This document shows positions 17,057 to 25,877 of a stretch of DNA of 64,000 nucleotides, one piece after another. Under the pieces are notes generated by a model, which had not been told where the DNA came from, ran no database searches, and saw only the letters and a list, made by a program, of their open reading frames with translations. The DNA comes from JAMLIN01 sp041676645 (GTDB taxonomy: Bacteria > Pseudomonadota > Gammaproteobacteria > Burkholderiales > Burkholderiaceae_E): assembly GCA_041676645.1 (NCBI GenBank), contig JBAYRO010000002.1, positions 47,308 through 111,307 of the forward strand, read 5' to 3'. Both the position numbers and the translations under genes were made by a program. Position 1 is the stretch's first letter, and every line of letters starts with the position of its first letter.

Positions 17057-18394
17057 ATGGCTATTCTCGATCGCGTGGCTGCCGCCGTCGGTCGTGCCGG
17101 CAAGCCCGCCGGCCTCATCGGCACCGCAATCGCGGCCGCCGGCATCGCACTGGCCGGCAACGCCCTGGCCCAGGACAAGCAGATCAAGATCGGCGTCATC
17201 TACGATCTCACCGGACCGCTGGCCGGCGCCGGATCGCAACCCGGCTACCTGGGCAACAAGTACGCCATCGACATGATCAACGAGCGCGGCGGCGTCGAGG
17301 GCTACAAGATCGTCCCCGTCTACGTCGACGCGCAGAGCAAGGCCGAGGTCGCGATCAACGAGACCGAGAGGCTGCTCAACCAGGAAAACGTCGACATGAT
17401 CATGGGCGTTTTCTCGTCGGCGCACTGCGTGCCCATGGCCCAGCGCGTCGACCAGGCCAAGAACTTCATGTGGGCGACCATCTGTGTCGCCTCCAGCGTC
17501 TTCAAGGACAAGAACCTCCAGTACGTGTTCCGGCCCCAGGTGCACTCCGACCAGTTCGGCGCCACCTCGTGCACCTTCCTCGCCGAGAACGCGGAATCGC
17601 GGCTGGGCAAGAAGGTCGAGGACCTGAAGGTCGCGATCATCTACGAGGACGGTCCGTATGGCGCCGGGATCGCGGGCGGCAACGAGATCACCTGCGGTGA
17701 ACTCGGCATGCAGATTGTGCTGAAGGAAGGCTATGCGGCCACTTCGCCCGACCTGTCGCCGCTGGTCACCAAGCTGCGCCGGGCGCGGGCCGACGTGATC
17801 CTGCACACCGGCTACAACCCCGACATCACGCTCTTCCTGCGCCAGGCCCGGGAGCAGGGCCTGAAGTGGAATGCGCTGATCGGCCACGGCGCCGGCTACG
17901 CCCAGTTCGACAGGCTGCATGCCACCTTCAAGGACGACGCCAACCTGATCCTCAACGTCGACCCGGTCGCTGCCCAGTTGCTCGATCCCGACACGCTGGC
18001 CCCGGGGCTTGGCGACATCACCCAGGAGATGGTGCGCCGCTACGTCGAGGAGACCAAGGCCGAGGAAGTCCCGACCCACGTCTCGATGGGCTTCAACCAG
18101 GCCTGGATCTTCTTCACCGACGTCCTGCCGCGCGCCATCAAGGAGCATGGCGGCATCTCCCCCGACGCGCTGCGCGAGGCGACGCTCGCCACGGACATCC
18201 CGGTCGGCGGGACGATCCAGGGATACGGCGTCAAGTTCTTCGGCCCCGGGCACCAGATGGCCGGCCAGAACGAGCGCTCGACCCCGGTCGTGATGCAGTT
18301 CAACGGCAACGACACCCATGTCGTCTGGCCGGACGCGCTCAAGACGGCCGACCCGGTGGTGCCCCTGCCCAAGGGCCATGCCTACGCGAAGTGA
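17057..18394 (+). CDS. Branched-chain-amino-acid-type ABC transporter substrate-binding protein
   Basis: A 445-residue periplasmic binding protein of the Leu/Ile/Val type. A Sec signal peptide of about 43 residues ends at NALA-QDKQ. The mature protein has IKIGVIYDLTGPLAGAGSQPGYLGNKYAID, ETERLLNQENVDMIMGVFSSAHC and IIYEDGPYGAGIAGGNEITC. ATG 17057 follows a clear GGAGGAG-like Shine-Dalgarno sequence. It is the first gene of a complete K-G-F-H-M transporter. The substrate could be amino acids, amides or short organic acids; the sequence does not settle it. Confidence 0.9.
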   Translation: MAILDRVAAAVGRAGKPAGLIGTAIAAAGIALAGNALAQDKQIKIGVIYDLTGPLAGAGSQPGYLGNKYAIDMINERGGVEGYKIVPVYVDAQSKAEVAINETERLLNQENVDMIMGVFSSAHCVPMAQRVDQAKNFMWATICVASSVFKDKNLQYVFRPQVHSDQFGATSCTFLAENAESRLGKKVEDLKVAIIYEDGPYGAGIAGGNEITCGELGMQIVLKEGYAATSPDLSPLVTKLRRARADVILHTGYNPDITLFLRQAREQGLKWNALIGHGAGYAQFDRLHATFKDDANLILNVDPVAAQLLDPDTLAPGLGDITQEMVRRYVEETKAEEVPTHVSMGFNQAWIFFTDVLPRAIKEHGGISPDALREATLATDIPVGGTIQGYGVKFFGPGHQMAGQNERSTPVVMQFNGNDTHVVWPDALKTADPVVPLPKGHAYAK

Positions 18395-19184
18395 CGCCGA
18401 GTCGAACTGCGTGCTGTCCGTACAGGGGCTGACCAAACAGTTCGGTGGTTTCACCGCGGTCAGCAATCTTTCCTTCGAACTGGCCCGGGGAGAAATCCTC
18501 GGCCTGATCGGTCCGAACGGATCCGGAAAGAGCACGACCTTCAACGTGATCGCCGGACTGTTCGCACCGACCGCAGGATCGGTGCGGCTCGACGGCCGGG
18601 AGATCGCCGGCCTGCCGCCCTATCGCATCTGCCAGCGGGGACTGGCGCGCACCTTCCAGATCCCGCGACCCTTCCGCAAGCTGTCCATCCTCGAGAACAC
18701 CATGCTTGCCGCGCACTACGGCGGCGGCGAACACATCGACGCCGCCGAGGCCCGCAAGCGCGCCCACGATGCGCTGGAACTCGTGGGCCTGCCGAAGGAC
18801 CCGGCGGCGCGTGTCGACGGGCTCGGGGCGGCCGGCCTCAAGAAGCTCGAAATGGCGCGCGCACTGGCGACCCAGCCCCAGCTGTTGCTGGCCGACGAAA
18901 GCCTCGGCGGCCTCGACGAGACCGAGATGGACCAGGCCGCCGAGATGCTCAAGCGGATCCGCGATGAGCGCGGCATCTCGATCATCTGGGTCGAGCACAT
19001 CATGGGCGTACTGATGCGGGTCATCGACCGCTGCCTGGTCCTCGATCACGGCGAACTCATCGCACAGGGCATGCCGGCCGAGGTGACTCGTGATCCTCGG
19101 GTCATCGAGGTCTACCTCGGCACCGACGCCGAAGCCGTGCACCGGCAGCTCGACGCGCAGGGGCAACCCGTGGCGAAGAACTGA
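18378..19184 (+). CDS. Branched-chain-amino-acid-type ABC transporter ATPase (LivG-like)
   Basis: The core ATPase has Walker A GPNGSGKST, RTFQIPRPFRKLSILEN, a modified signature GLGAAGLKKLEMARAL (no canonical LSGGQ, as in many LivG-type ATPases) and Walker B LLLADESLGGLDETEM, then WVEHIMGVL. The start is uncertain. ATG 18378 overlaps the binding-protein gene by 17 bases, while GTG 18411 lies 16 bases after its stop and starts at VLSVQGLTKQF, closer to the family start. It overlaps livF by one base. Confidence 0.88.
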   Translation: MPTRSDAESNCVLSVQGLTKQFGGFTAVSNLSFELARGEILGLIGPNGSGKSTTFNVIAGLFAPTAGSVRLDGREIAGLPPYRICQRGLARTFQIPRPFRKLSILENTMLAAHYGGGEHIDAAEARKRAHDALELVGLPKDPAARVDGLGAAGLKKLEMARALATQPQLLLADESLGGLDETEMDQAAEMLKRIRDERGISIIWVEHIMGVLMRVIDRCLVLDHGELIAQGMPAEVTRDPRVIEVYLGTDAEAVHRQLDAQGQPVAKN

Positions 19185-19888
19185 TGCTGGAGATCCGGAA
19201 CCTGAACGCCGGCTACGGCAGCTTCCAGGCGCTGTTCGACGTGTCGCTGAAGGTCGACGCCGGCGAGTCCGTCGCGGTGATCGGTCCGAACGGCGCCGGC
19301 AAGACCACGCTGCTGCGGGTGATCTCGCGCCTCATCGAGGTCGGCTCTGGCGAACTGGCGATGGAAGGCCGGCGCTACAACGACATCGCACCGCACGAGG
19401 TCGTGTCGCTCGGCATCGCCCAGGTTCCCGAGGGAAGGCGGCTGTTTCCGCGGCTCACCGTCGAGGACAACCTGATGATGGGCGGCTTCACCCCTGCTGC
19501 GCGCCGCCACCATCGCGAGCGACTCGACTTCGTCTACTCGCTGTTCCCGCGCATGAAGGAGCGCCGGCTGCAGATGGCCGGGACCATGTCGGGCGGCGAG
19601 CAGCAGATGTGCGCCATCGGCCGGGCACTGATGAGCAAGCCGAAACTGCTGCTGCTCGACGAGCCCTCGGCCGGCCTGGCGCCCGTGATCGTGCAGTCGA
19701 TCTTCGAACTGATGAAGCGGATTCGCGCCGAGGGCTATACGGTGCTGATCGTCGAGCAGAACATCCAGCAGGTCCTGCAGGTCGTCGATCGCGGCTATCT
19801 GCTCGAGACCGGCCGGATCCGGATGGGCGGTGCTTCCGAAGAACTGCTCGCCAGCGACGAGATCCGCAAGGCCTACCTGGGGGTCTGA
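19184..19888 (+). CDS. Branched-chain-amino-acid-type ABC transporter ATPase (LivF-like)
   Basis: The second ATPase has 234 residues: MLEIRNLNAGYGSFQALFDVSL, Walker A GPNGAGKTT, the family-typical IAQVPEGRRLFPRLTVEDNLMMGG, signature TMSGGEQQMCAIGRAL, Walker B LLLLDEPSAGLAPVIVQ and the H-loop VEQNIQQVL. This order and length are standard. It overlaps livG by one base and livH by one (TGATG). Confidence 0.93.
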   Translation: MLEIRNLNAGYGSFQALFDVSLKVDAGESVAVIGPNGAGKTTLLRVISRLIEVGSGELAMEGRRYNDIAPHEVVSLGIAQVPEGRRLFPRLTVEDNLMMGGFTPAARRHHRERLDFVYSLFPRMKERRLQMAGTMSGGEQQMCAIGRALMSKPKLLLLDEPSAGLAPVIVQSIFELMKRIRAEGYTVLIVEQNIQQVLQVVDRGYLLETGRIRMGGASEELLASDEIRKAYLGV

Positions 19889-20757
19889 TGGAATTCTTCG
19901 ACATCTTCCTGCTCGAGGCGATCGTCAACGGCCTGCTCCTGGGCGGACTGCTGGCGCTCCTCGCACTGGGCCTGAACCTGGTGTTCGGGGTGATCGACGT
20001 CATCTGGATCTGCTACGCCGAGCTGATCATGGTCGGCATGTACGCGATCTGGTGGATGTATTCGGTGCAGGGCGCGCCGCTATGGCTGGCCTTCGTGTTC
20101 GGAGTGGCCATCGTCGCCCTGCTGGGAGCCGCACTGCATCAGTTCATCGTGCGACCGGTGCTGACGGCCGAGCCGATCAACCAGCTGCTCGTGACCGGCG
20201 GCGTGCTGTTCTTCCTGCAGGCCGCCGCTACCGTCGTCTTCGGCATCGAGTTCCGCAACATCGGCATCCGCCTGCCCGGCGTCAATGTCGGCGAGCTCCA
20301 CCTGTCGATGGCCCGGTTGATCGCGTTCGGCGTGGCGCTGGCTTCGATCGTCGTCACCTACCTGTTCCTGACCCGCACCTATACCGGCACCGCGATCCGG
20401 GCGATCAGCCAGGATCGCGAGATCATGCCGCTGATGGGCGTCAATGCCAGCCGGATCTACCTGCTCACCTCGGCGCTGGGCGGCGCGCTCGCCGGCCTGG
20501 CCGCCTGCCTGCTGGTCCTGCAGTACGACATCCATCCCGCGATCGGCCTGTCCTTCGGCCCGATCGCCTTCCTGATCTGCGTGCTCGGCGGGCTCGGCAA
20601 CCTGGTCGGCGGATTCCTCGCCGCCTTCATCTTCGCGCAGTTCATCTCGGTCGGCGGCTTCGTCTTCCATCTCGAATGGGGCTACGTGCTCGCCTTCCTG
20701 TTCTTCATCGTGATGATGTTCTGGAAGCCCCAGGGCCTGTTCGCGAGGCGGTACTGA
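19888..20757 (+). CDS. Branched-chain-amino-acid-type ABC transporter permease (LivH-like)
   Basis: A 289-residue permease with eight or so hydrophobic spans. It opens with EAIVNGLLLGGLLALLALGLNLVFGVIDVIW, the LivH signature, and contains GTAIRAISQDREIMPLMGVN and the coupling motif region LGGLGNLVGGFLAA. It ends with FWKPQGLFARRY, typical of the family. It follows livF with a one-base overlap and livM starts three bases after its stop. Confidence 0.93.
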   Translation: MEFFDIFLLEAIVNGLLLGGLLALLALGLNLVFGVIDVIWICYAELIMVGMYAIWWMYSVQGAPLWLAFVFGVAIVALLGAALHQFIVRPVLTAEPINQLLVTGGVLFFLQAAATVVFGIEFRNIGIRLPGVNVGELHLSMARLIAFGVALASIVVTYLFLTRTYTGTAIRAISQDREIMPLMGVNASRIYLLTSALGGALAGLAACLLVLQYDIHPAIGLSFGPIAFLICVLGGLGNLVGGFLAAFIFAQFISVGGFVFHLEWGYVLAFLFFIVMMFWKPQGLFARRY

Positions 20758-20759
20758 CG

Positions 20760-21734
20760 ATGACGACCGCAAGCCGGATCGGCCTGCCGCTACTCGCGCT
20801 GCTGCTGCTTGCCCCCCTGCTGGGGATCGGTGCCTATCCGCTGCACCTGATGATCATGGCGATGCTGTGGGGCTTCATCTATACGAGCTGGGCGCTGATG
20901 GGCCGGCTCGGCATGGTCAGCCTCGGGCATGGCGCTTTCTTTGGCGTCGGCGCCTATGTCGTCGTCATGTTGTGGAACCATTTCGGCATGCCCCCGCTGG
21001 CCGGCACGATCGTCGCCGTCCTGGCCAGCGCACTGCTTGCCTTCCTGATCGGCTACCCGTGCTTTCGCTTCCGGATCGTCGGCCACTACTTCGCCCTGGT
21101 GACACTGGCGCTGGCCGAGGTGGTGCGGCTGTCCATCGTCGGGCTGCGCGACCTGACCGGCGGGTCGCTCGGCGTGACCCCCAGCCCGGGTATCGCCAGC
21201 GGCGAAACCGCCTCGATCTACGCCCTGCAGTTCTCCGAGCGGGTGGTCTGGTTCTATATCGTCCTGGTCATGTGGCTGCTGTCGCTGTACGTCTGGCGCC
21301 GGGTCGATCGCAGCATGACCCGGCTCGCGCTGCAGGCAATCAGCGAAGAGGAGGATGCGGCAGCATCGATCGGCATCAACGTCTCGCGCTCGAAGCTGGG
21401 CGTCGCGATGCTCTCGGCGATCATGACGTCGATCGGCGGCGTGCTCTATGCGCAGTATCAGCTGTACATCAATCCGGAGACCGTCTCCGGTATAGCGATC
21501 TCGCTGCAGATCGTGTTCGGTGCGATCGCCGGCGGAATGTTCGTGACGCTCGGACCCACGGTCGGCGCGGTGTTCCTCCTGCTGCTCTCCGAGTCCCTGC
21601 GGGTGCTGGTCGGCAACCAGGTCCACGGACTCGACATGCTGATCTACGGCGCGCTGCTGATCTTCTTCATCATCTACATGCCGAAGGGGATCCTCGGTAC
21701 CTGGCTCGACTGGTGGGCGCGTCGTTCGGGGTGA
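20760..21734 (+). CDS. Branched-chain-amino-acid-type ABC transporter permease (LivM-like)
   Basis: A 324-residue permease with about ten hydrophobic spans. Hallmarks are GRLGMVSLGHGAFFGVGAYVVV, YFALVTLALAEVVRLSIVGLRDLTGGSLGV and ITSIG-like MTSIGGVLYAQYQLYINPET, ending in IYMPKGILGTWLDWW. The last 65 bases overlap the 3' end of mutY on the opposite strand, so the two genes are convergent and interlocked. Confidence 0.92.
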   Translation: MTTASRIGLPLLALLLLAPLLGIGAYPLHLMIMAMLWGFIYTSWALMGRLGMVSLGHGAFFGVGAYVVVMLWNHFGMPPLAGTIVAVLASALLAFLIGYPCFRFRIVGHYFALVTLALAEVVRLSIVGLRDLTGGSLGVTPSPGIASGETASIYALQFSERVVWFYIVLVMWLLSLYVWRRVDRSMTRLALQAISEEEDAAASIGINVSRSKLGVAMLSAIMTSIGGVLYAQYQLYINPETVSGIAISLQIVFGAIAGGMFVTLGPTVGAVFLLLLSESLRVLVGNQVHGLDMLIYGALLIFFIIYMPKGILGTWLDWWARRSG

Positions 21735-22830
21735 TGCCGCCACCGGCCGGATCGGGCAATGACGCGAGCAGTGTCCGGACAGGCGCCGGCAGCGGGGCCT
21801 GGACGAGCCGCCCGACCGGCCACCAGCCTGCCCTGCCCGGCTCCGCCGCCGACAGCGCCGCCGAATCCGCATGCTCGACCAGCATCGGCCAGGCTCGCAG
21901 GCGGAAGTGGGTGAAGACATGCTCGAAGGGCGCGAGCGCTCGCGCATCCGCGCCGGCCAGGCCGACGCCGGCCGCAAGGGCGGCGGCCGCTGCGCGGACC
22001 GCGGCTTCGGAGGCGACCTCGCCTTCGGGCACCGCAAGCGCGGATTCCGGCAGGCTCCACAGGCCGCCCCAGAGGCCCCTGGCGGGCCGCTTCACCAGGT
22101 AGACGCCGGCCGGCCCGCGAACCACCAGCAGGACGGACTGCCGCAGGGGCGAGGCGCGTCGCCGCCGTCGGCCCGGGAATTCATCGATCCGCCCGCTCGC
22201 GCGAGCCTCGCACAGGGCCGACACCGGGCAGCGGTCGCAGGCAGGCAGGCCACGCGTGCAGACGGTGGCGCCCAGGTCCATCAGGCCCTGGGTATAGGCG
22301 GGCAGCCCGCGCCCGGGCAGTTCGCGTTCCGCGATCTCCCAGAGCCTGCGCTGCACCGCCGCCGAAGCCGGATCGCCACCCACCGCGAAGACTCGCGCCA
22401 GGACCCGGCGCACATTGCCGTCGAGGATCGCGGCGCGCCCGCCAAAGGCGAAGACGGCGATCGCCGCGGCGGTGGAGCGACCGATCCCCGGCAAGGCGGC
22501 GAGATCGGCCGGATCGGGCGGGAAACACCCGCCGTGCTCCGACACCACGATCCGCGCGCACCGGTGCAGGTTGCGCGCGCGACTGTAGTAACCGAGCCCG
22601 CTCCAGAGCGCCAGCACCTCGTCCTCGGAAGCGGCGGCCAGCGCCCGGACATCCGGCAGGCGCTCGACGAAGCGCTCGTAGTACGGGATCACGGTAGCGA
22701 CCTGAGTCTGCTGCAGCATGACCTCGGAAAGCCAGACGCGGTAAGGATCGCGCCCGTGTTGCCAAGGCAGGTCGTGCCGCCCGTGCCGCGCCTGCCAGGC
22801 GACCAGGCGGGACGCGAACTCGTGCGTCAC
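21670..22830 (-). CDS. mutY: Adenine DNA glycosylase MutY
   Basis: MutY removes adenine mispaired with 8-oxoguanine. From GTG 22830 the protein has 386 residues. The HhH-GPD domain includes WLSEVMLQQTQVATVIPYYERF, LWSGLGYYSRARNLHRCA, LPGIGRSTAAAIAVFAFG and the catalytic Asp in AILDGNVRRVLAR. The [4Fe-4S] ligands are in CTRGLPACDRCPVSALC (C-X6-C-X2-C-X5-C). A C-terminal NUDIX-like domain begins near LLVVRGPAGVYLVKRP. The start is one base past the dynamin-like stop, so translation is probably coupled. Its 3' end overlaps livM by 65 bases on the other strand. Confidence 0.95.
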   Translation of the reverse strand: MTHEFASRLVAWQARHGRHDLPWQHGRDPYRVWLSEVMLQQTQVATVIPYYERFVERLPDVRALAAASEDEVLALWSGLGYYSRARNLHRCARIVVSEHGGCFPPDPADLAALPGIGRSTAAAIAVFAFGGRAAILDGNVRRVLARVFAVGGDPASAAVQRRLWEIAERELPGRGLPAYTQGLMDLGATVCTRGLPACDRCPVSALCEARASGRIDEFPGRRRRRASPLRQSVLLVVRGPAGVYLVKRPARGLWGGLWSLPESALAVPEGEVASEAAVRAAAAALAAGVGLAGADARALAPFEHVFTHFRLRAWPMLVEHADSAALSAAEPGRAGWWPVGRLVQAPLPAPVRTLLASLPDPAGGGITPNDAPTSRARYRGSPSACR

Positions 22831-22831
22831 T

Positions 22832-24790
22832 TCAGGCGGTTTCGAGCTGCCCGAGCGGACGGTCCGCCTGCCCGGCATGGCCGAGGCTGGCGCGTATCTG
22901 GCCGACGAGTTCCTCGGCGACAGCGGTGCGCTGCTCGACTTCGGCGCGCATCCGTTCGAGCGCCTCGATGCGCTCGTCGAGGCTGCCGGTCGCATCGATC
23001 ACGCGTCGTACCGAATCGAGCCGGCGCTTGAGCTGTTCCTGATGCTCGCGGATCTGGCCTTCGATCGGCGCCATCACGGCGCGCAGCCAGGCCTGGATGT
23101 CGCGGTTGAGCTTCTCGTAGAGCGCCTTCAGCCGCGCGGCGACCGATTCGAAGAATCGGCGCATCAGGGCCCATTTCTCGGTGGTGACCAGGCTGATCGC
23201 GCCGAAATGTCGTCGTTGCAGCGCCTCGATCCGGTCGAGTTCCGCCAGGTAGCGCTTCATGGAGAACAGGATCGGCGCGCCGAGCGAGAGTCCGTGCTGG
23301 GCGGCGAAGGACTTGTACATCGCGCTCATCAGGGTGCCGATCTCGCCGGCGAGTCGGCCGGCTTCGCCGAAGTCGACGCGCGCCGAGCCGATCAGGCTGT
23401 CCATCCCGGTTCGCAGCCCGCTCGAGAAGTTGCTGGCGCGCATCTCCTCGCGCGCGGCCCGCACATGCTGGCGCAGGGCGTCCGCGCCGATGGTGGTGAA
23501 GATCGACTGCGAGTGGCGCGTAAAGACCGCCCGCAGGCCCTGCAGGTGCCGCAGGCCCTTCTCGAAATCCTCGCGCTCGGCACGGATCCGTGCCGCCATG
23601 TGACTCATGACGTCGCGATTCTTGCCGCGCAAGGCATTGAGCTCGAAGAGCTGCTCGACCAGGTTGCGACGCCGGGCCGCCAGCACCGAGGCGGCAACCC
23701 CGCTCATCTCGTCGAACTCCCGGCGGACATGCTCGACCAGGATCTCCCGCTGGCGGGGCACCAGTTCCAGCGACAGCGCCCGCTCGAGCATCGGCAGTCG
23801 GCTGCGCGCGAGCAGCTCCTGGTCGCCCTGTACCCGTGCGACCAGGCCTTTTTGCGCCGAAACCGGAAACACCATGCCAGCCGGCAGTTCGAGCGATTCG
23901 GCAACGCTTGCGACCTGCCGGTCGATTTCGGCGTTGATCGCGATGTCGTCCTTGAGCTCGTCCCAGAGGCCGTCGATCTTGTTGAGCACCGCGATCCGGC
24001 CGCTGCGCTGCACCGGGCTGACATGGCGACGCCATACCTCGATGTCGGAGCGGGTGACGCCCGTATCGGCAGCCAGCACGAACAGCACCGCATCGGCCTT
24101 CGGAATCATCGACAAGGTCAGTTCGGGCTCGGCCCCCATGGCATTGAGTCCGGGCGTATCGATGATGACCAGTCCCATCTCGAGCAGGGGATGGGGGTAG
24201 TTCACGATCGCGTGGCGCCAGCGCGGCACCTGCACCATGCCGTCGGCGTCGGGCCGCAGGAATCCCTCGTCGTCGCCGTCCTCGACGAAGCCGAGCTGGC
24301 GCGCGCGCTCGGGGCTGACCCTGTCGACCTCCTGCACCGCGGTGAAGGCCTGGCGCAGGCGGATCGAGTCGCCCGGGGGCAGGAGGATCTCGGTCCAGGC
24401 GTCGGCATGCTCGCGCAATTCGGCCAGCGGCGTGTCCTCGATCCGGGTGTCGACCGGCAGCAGTCGGATCGACGCCGGGCGCTTCGCGTCGTAGCGAAGC
24501 TCGGTCGGGCACATCGTGGTGCGGCCCGCCGACGACGGCACGACCCGCTGCCCATGGTCGGGAAAGAAGATCGCGTTGATCAGCTCGGACTTGCCGCGCG
24601 AGAACTCCGCCACGAAAGCAACCGTGATGCGCTCGTTGGAGAGTCGCGCGAGAATCGCCTCGATGCGACTCCGGGCGACATCGTCGGCGAGCTCGACATC
24701 GTCGAGCCACAGGCCGTAACGCCGGATCGTATCGGCGAGTTCGCCCCTCCAGCCACCATAGGCGGCGATCTGTTCACCGATTGCACCCAT
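22832..24790 (-). CDS. Dynamin-like GTPase
   Basis: A 652-residue bacterial dynamin-family protein, likely membrane-associated and acting in membrane remodelling or repair. GTPase motifs: P-loop AEFSRGKS (61-68, with Ala where the usual motif starts with Gly), switch Thr in SSAGRTTMCPTE, G3 DTPGLNAMG (about 215) and G4 LNKIDGLWDEL (about 269). The long C-terminal half is helical and rich in Arg and Glu (LEMRRE-like heptads near RIRAEREDFEKGLRHL and MLDSVRRVIDATGSL), as expected for stalk and trunk helices. It lies between mutM and mutY on the same strand; the gap to mutM is 218 bases. Its actual role is unknown. Confidence 0.88.
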   Translation of the reverse strand: MGAIGEQIAAYGGWRGELADTIRRYGLWLDDVELADDVARSRIEAILARLSNERITVAFVAEFSRGKSELINAIFFPDHGQRVVPSSAGRTTMCPTELRYDAKRPASIRLLPVDTRIEDTPLAELREHADAWTEILLPPGDSIRLRQAFTAVQEVDRVSPERARQLGFVEDGDDEGFLRPDADGMVQVPRWRHAIVNYPHPLLEMGLVIIDTPGLNAMGAEPELTLSMIPKADAVLFVLAADTGVTRSDIEVWRRHVSPVQRSGRIAVLNKIDGLWDELKDDIAINAEIDRQVASVAESLELPAGMVFPVSAQKGLVARVQGDQELLARSRLPMLERALSLELVPRQREILVEHVRREFDEMSGVAASVLAARRRNLVEQLFELNALRGKNRDVMSHMAARIRAEREDFEKGLRHLQGLRAVFTRHSQSIFTTIGADALRQHVRAAREEMRASNFSSGLRTGMDSLIGSARVDFGEAGRLAGEIGTLMSAMYKSFAAQHGLSLGAPILFSMKRYLAELDRIEALQRRHFGAISLVTTEKWALMRRFFESVAARLKALYEKLNRDIQAWLRAVMAPIEGQIREHQEQLKRRLDSVRRVIDATGSLDERIEALERMRAEVEQRTAVAEELVGQIRASLGHAGQADRPLGQLETA

Positions 24791-24900
24791 GCCGAGCAGC
24801 GTGTGCGCGGAGCGGCAAGCCCCGGCCGAATTGAAGTCGAGCCGACTCTAGCACAGGGGTTCGCGCCTGCCGGCCCGAGAGCCTGACTACACCCCGGGAA

Positions 24901-24937
24901 GCCGCCGCCCGGCCGCTGCGCCGGGCTGAACGGCGGC
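24901..24937 (-). terminator. GC-rich hairpin between mutM and the dynamin-like gene
   Basis: GCCGCCGCCCGG (24901-24912) can pair with CCGGG (24921-24925) and CGGCGGC (24931-24937), leaving a small bulge. It lies just after the mutM stop on the minus strand. No U-rich run follows, so it could be a weak or factor-assisted terminator, or only RNA structure. The rest of 24791-25008 shows nothing else I can support. Confidence 0.3.
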
Positions 24938-25008
24938 CCGCGTCGCGATCACGGGCGGGCCCGACTCCGGGCGGACAAGGGATCCGACGCTCGCAGGAAT
25001 CTCGTCGA

Positions 25009-25830
25009 TCAGCGCTGGCAGCCGGGGCAGAAATAGCTGGCGCGCTGCTGCTGGACGATCCTGCGGATCGTGTCGCCGCAGCGGGCACAGGCGAGTCCCT
25101 CCCGACCATAGACCCGGCAGGCGAGCTGGAAATAGCCGCCGACGCCGTCCGGGCCGGCGAAGTCGCGCAAGGTGGTGCCGCCCTGCTCGATCGCATCGGC
25201 GAGGGTGCTGCGAATCGCGTCGGCAAGCCGCTCGTAGCGCGCTGCGCCGATGGCGCCCGCGGCCCGCGTCGGCCGGATGCCGGCCCGGTGCAGGCTCTCC
25301 GACGCGTAGATGTTGCCTACGCCCACCACCGCCTCGCCGGCGAGCAGGAACTGCTTCACGGAGACCCGGCGTCCGCGCGAGGCCCGGTGGAGATGGCCAC
25401 CGTCGAAGCCATCCGCGAAGGGCTCTATGCCCAGCCCGGCCAGCAGCGGATGGGCTTCGACCGGACCCGCGGCATGATCGTGCCAGAGCACCGCGCCGAA
25501 GCGGCGCGGATCGTTGAGGCGGGCGACCCCATGGGCGAACACGATATCGAAGTGGTCGTGTCGCCCTGGCGGCGGGGCCTGTGTGCGAAACCCCAGGTTG
25601 CCGCTCATGCCCAGGTGCAGGATGAGCGTGCCCGGCTCGAATCCGAGCAGGAGGTACTTGCCGCGGCGACCCAGGCTCGCGAGTTCCCGGCCGACCAGGA
25701 TGCGGTCGAGCCCGGCCGGCACCGGCCAGCGCAGGGCCGGCGCCCGCGCCACCACCCCCAGCACGCGATGGCCGAGGATGTTGGCCTCGAGACCCCGCCG
25801 GACCGTCTCGACTTCGGGCAGCTCGGGCAT
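25009..25830 (-). CDS. mutM: Formamidopyrimidine-DNA glycosylase MutM
   Basis: MutM excises 8-oxoguanine and formamidopyrimidines and cleaves the backbone. The 273-residue protein begins MPELPEVETVRRGLE (catalytic Pro2, Glu3) and has the lysine motif GRRGKYLLLGF, HLGMSGNLGF, VGVGNIYASESLHRAGI, and the C-terminal zinc finger CARCGDTIRRI...CPGC. AAGGTGAA precedes ATG 25830, a good ribosome-binding site. It is divergent from the TPR lipoprotein gene with 47 bases between. Confidence 0.96.
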   Translation of the reverse strand: MPELPEVETVRRGLEANILGHRVLGVVARAPALRWPVPAGLDRILVGRELASLGRRGKYLLLGFEPGTLILHLGMSGNLGFRTQAPPPGRHDHFDIVFAHGVARLNDPRRFGAVLWHDHAAGPVEAHPLLAGLGIEPFADGFDGGHLHRASRGRRVSVKQFLLAGEAVVGVGNIYASESLHRAGIRPTRAAGAIGAARYERLADAIRSTLADAIEQGGTTLRDFAGPDGVGGYFQLACRVYGREGLACARCGDTIRRIVQQQRASYFCPGCQR

Positions 25831-25842
25831 CGATACTTCACC

Positions 25843-25871
25843 TTGCTCCGGATTTCTCTTGGACCTAACAT
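25843..25871 (+). promoter_or_regulatory. Candidate promoter for the TPR lipoprotein (leaderless)
   Basis: TTGCTC (25843-25848) and TAACAT (25866-25871) are 17 bases apart, a sigma-70 spacing. The ATG at 25878 lies six bases after the -10 box, so the first base of the mRNA would be at or next to the start codon. No Shine-Dalgarno sequence precedes that ATG. Confidence 0.5.
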
Positions 25872-25877
25872 CCTCGC

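Noticed and set aside
22877..24886. 669-residue open frame antisense to the dynamin-like gene
   Set aside because: Mirror of a coding frame with strong codon bias; no recognisable motif and no ribosome-binding site.
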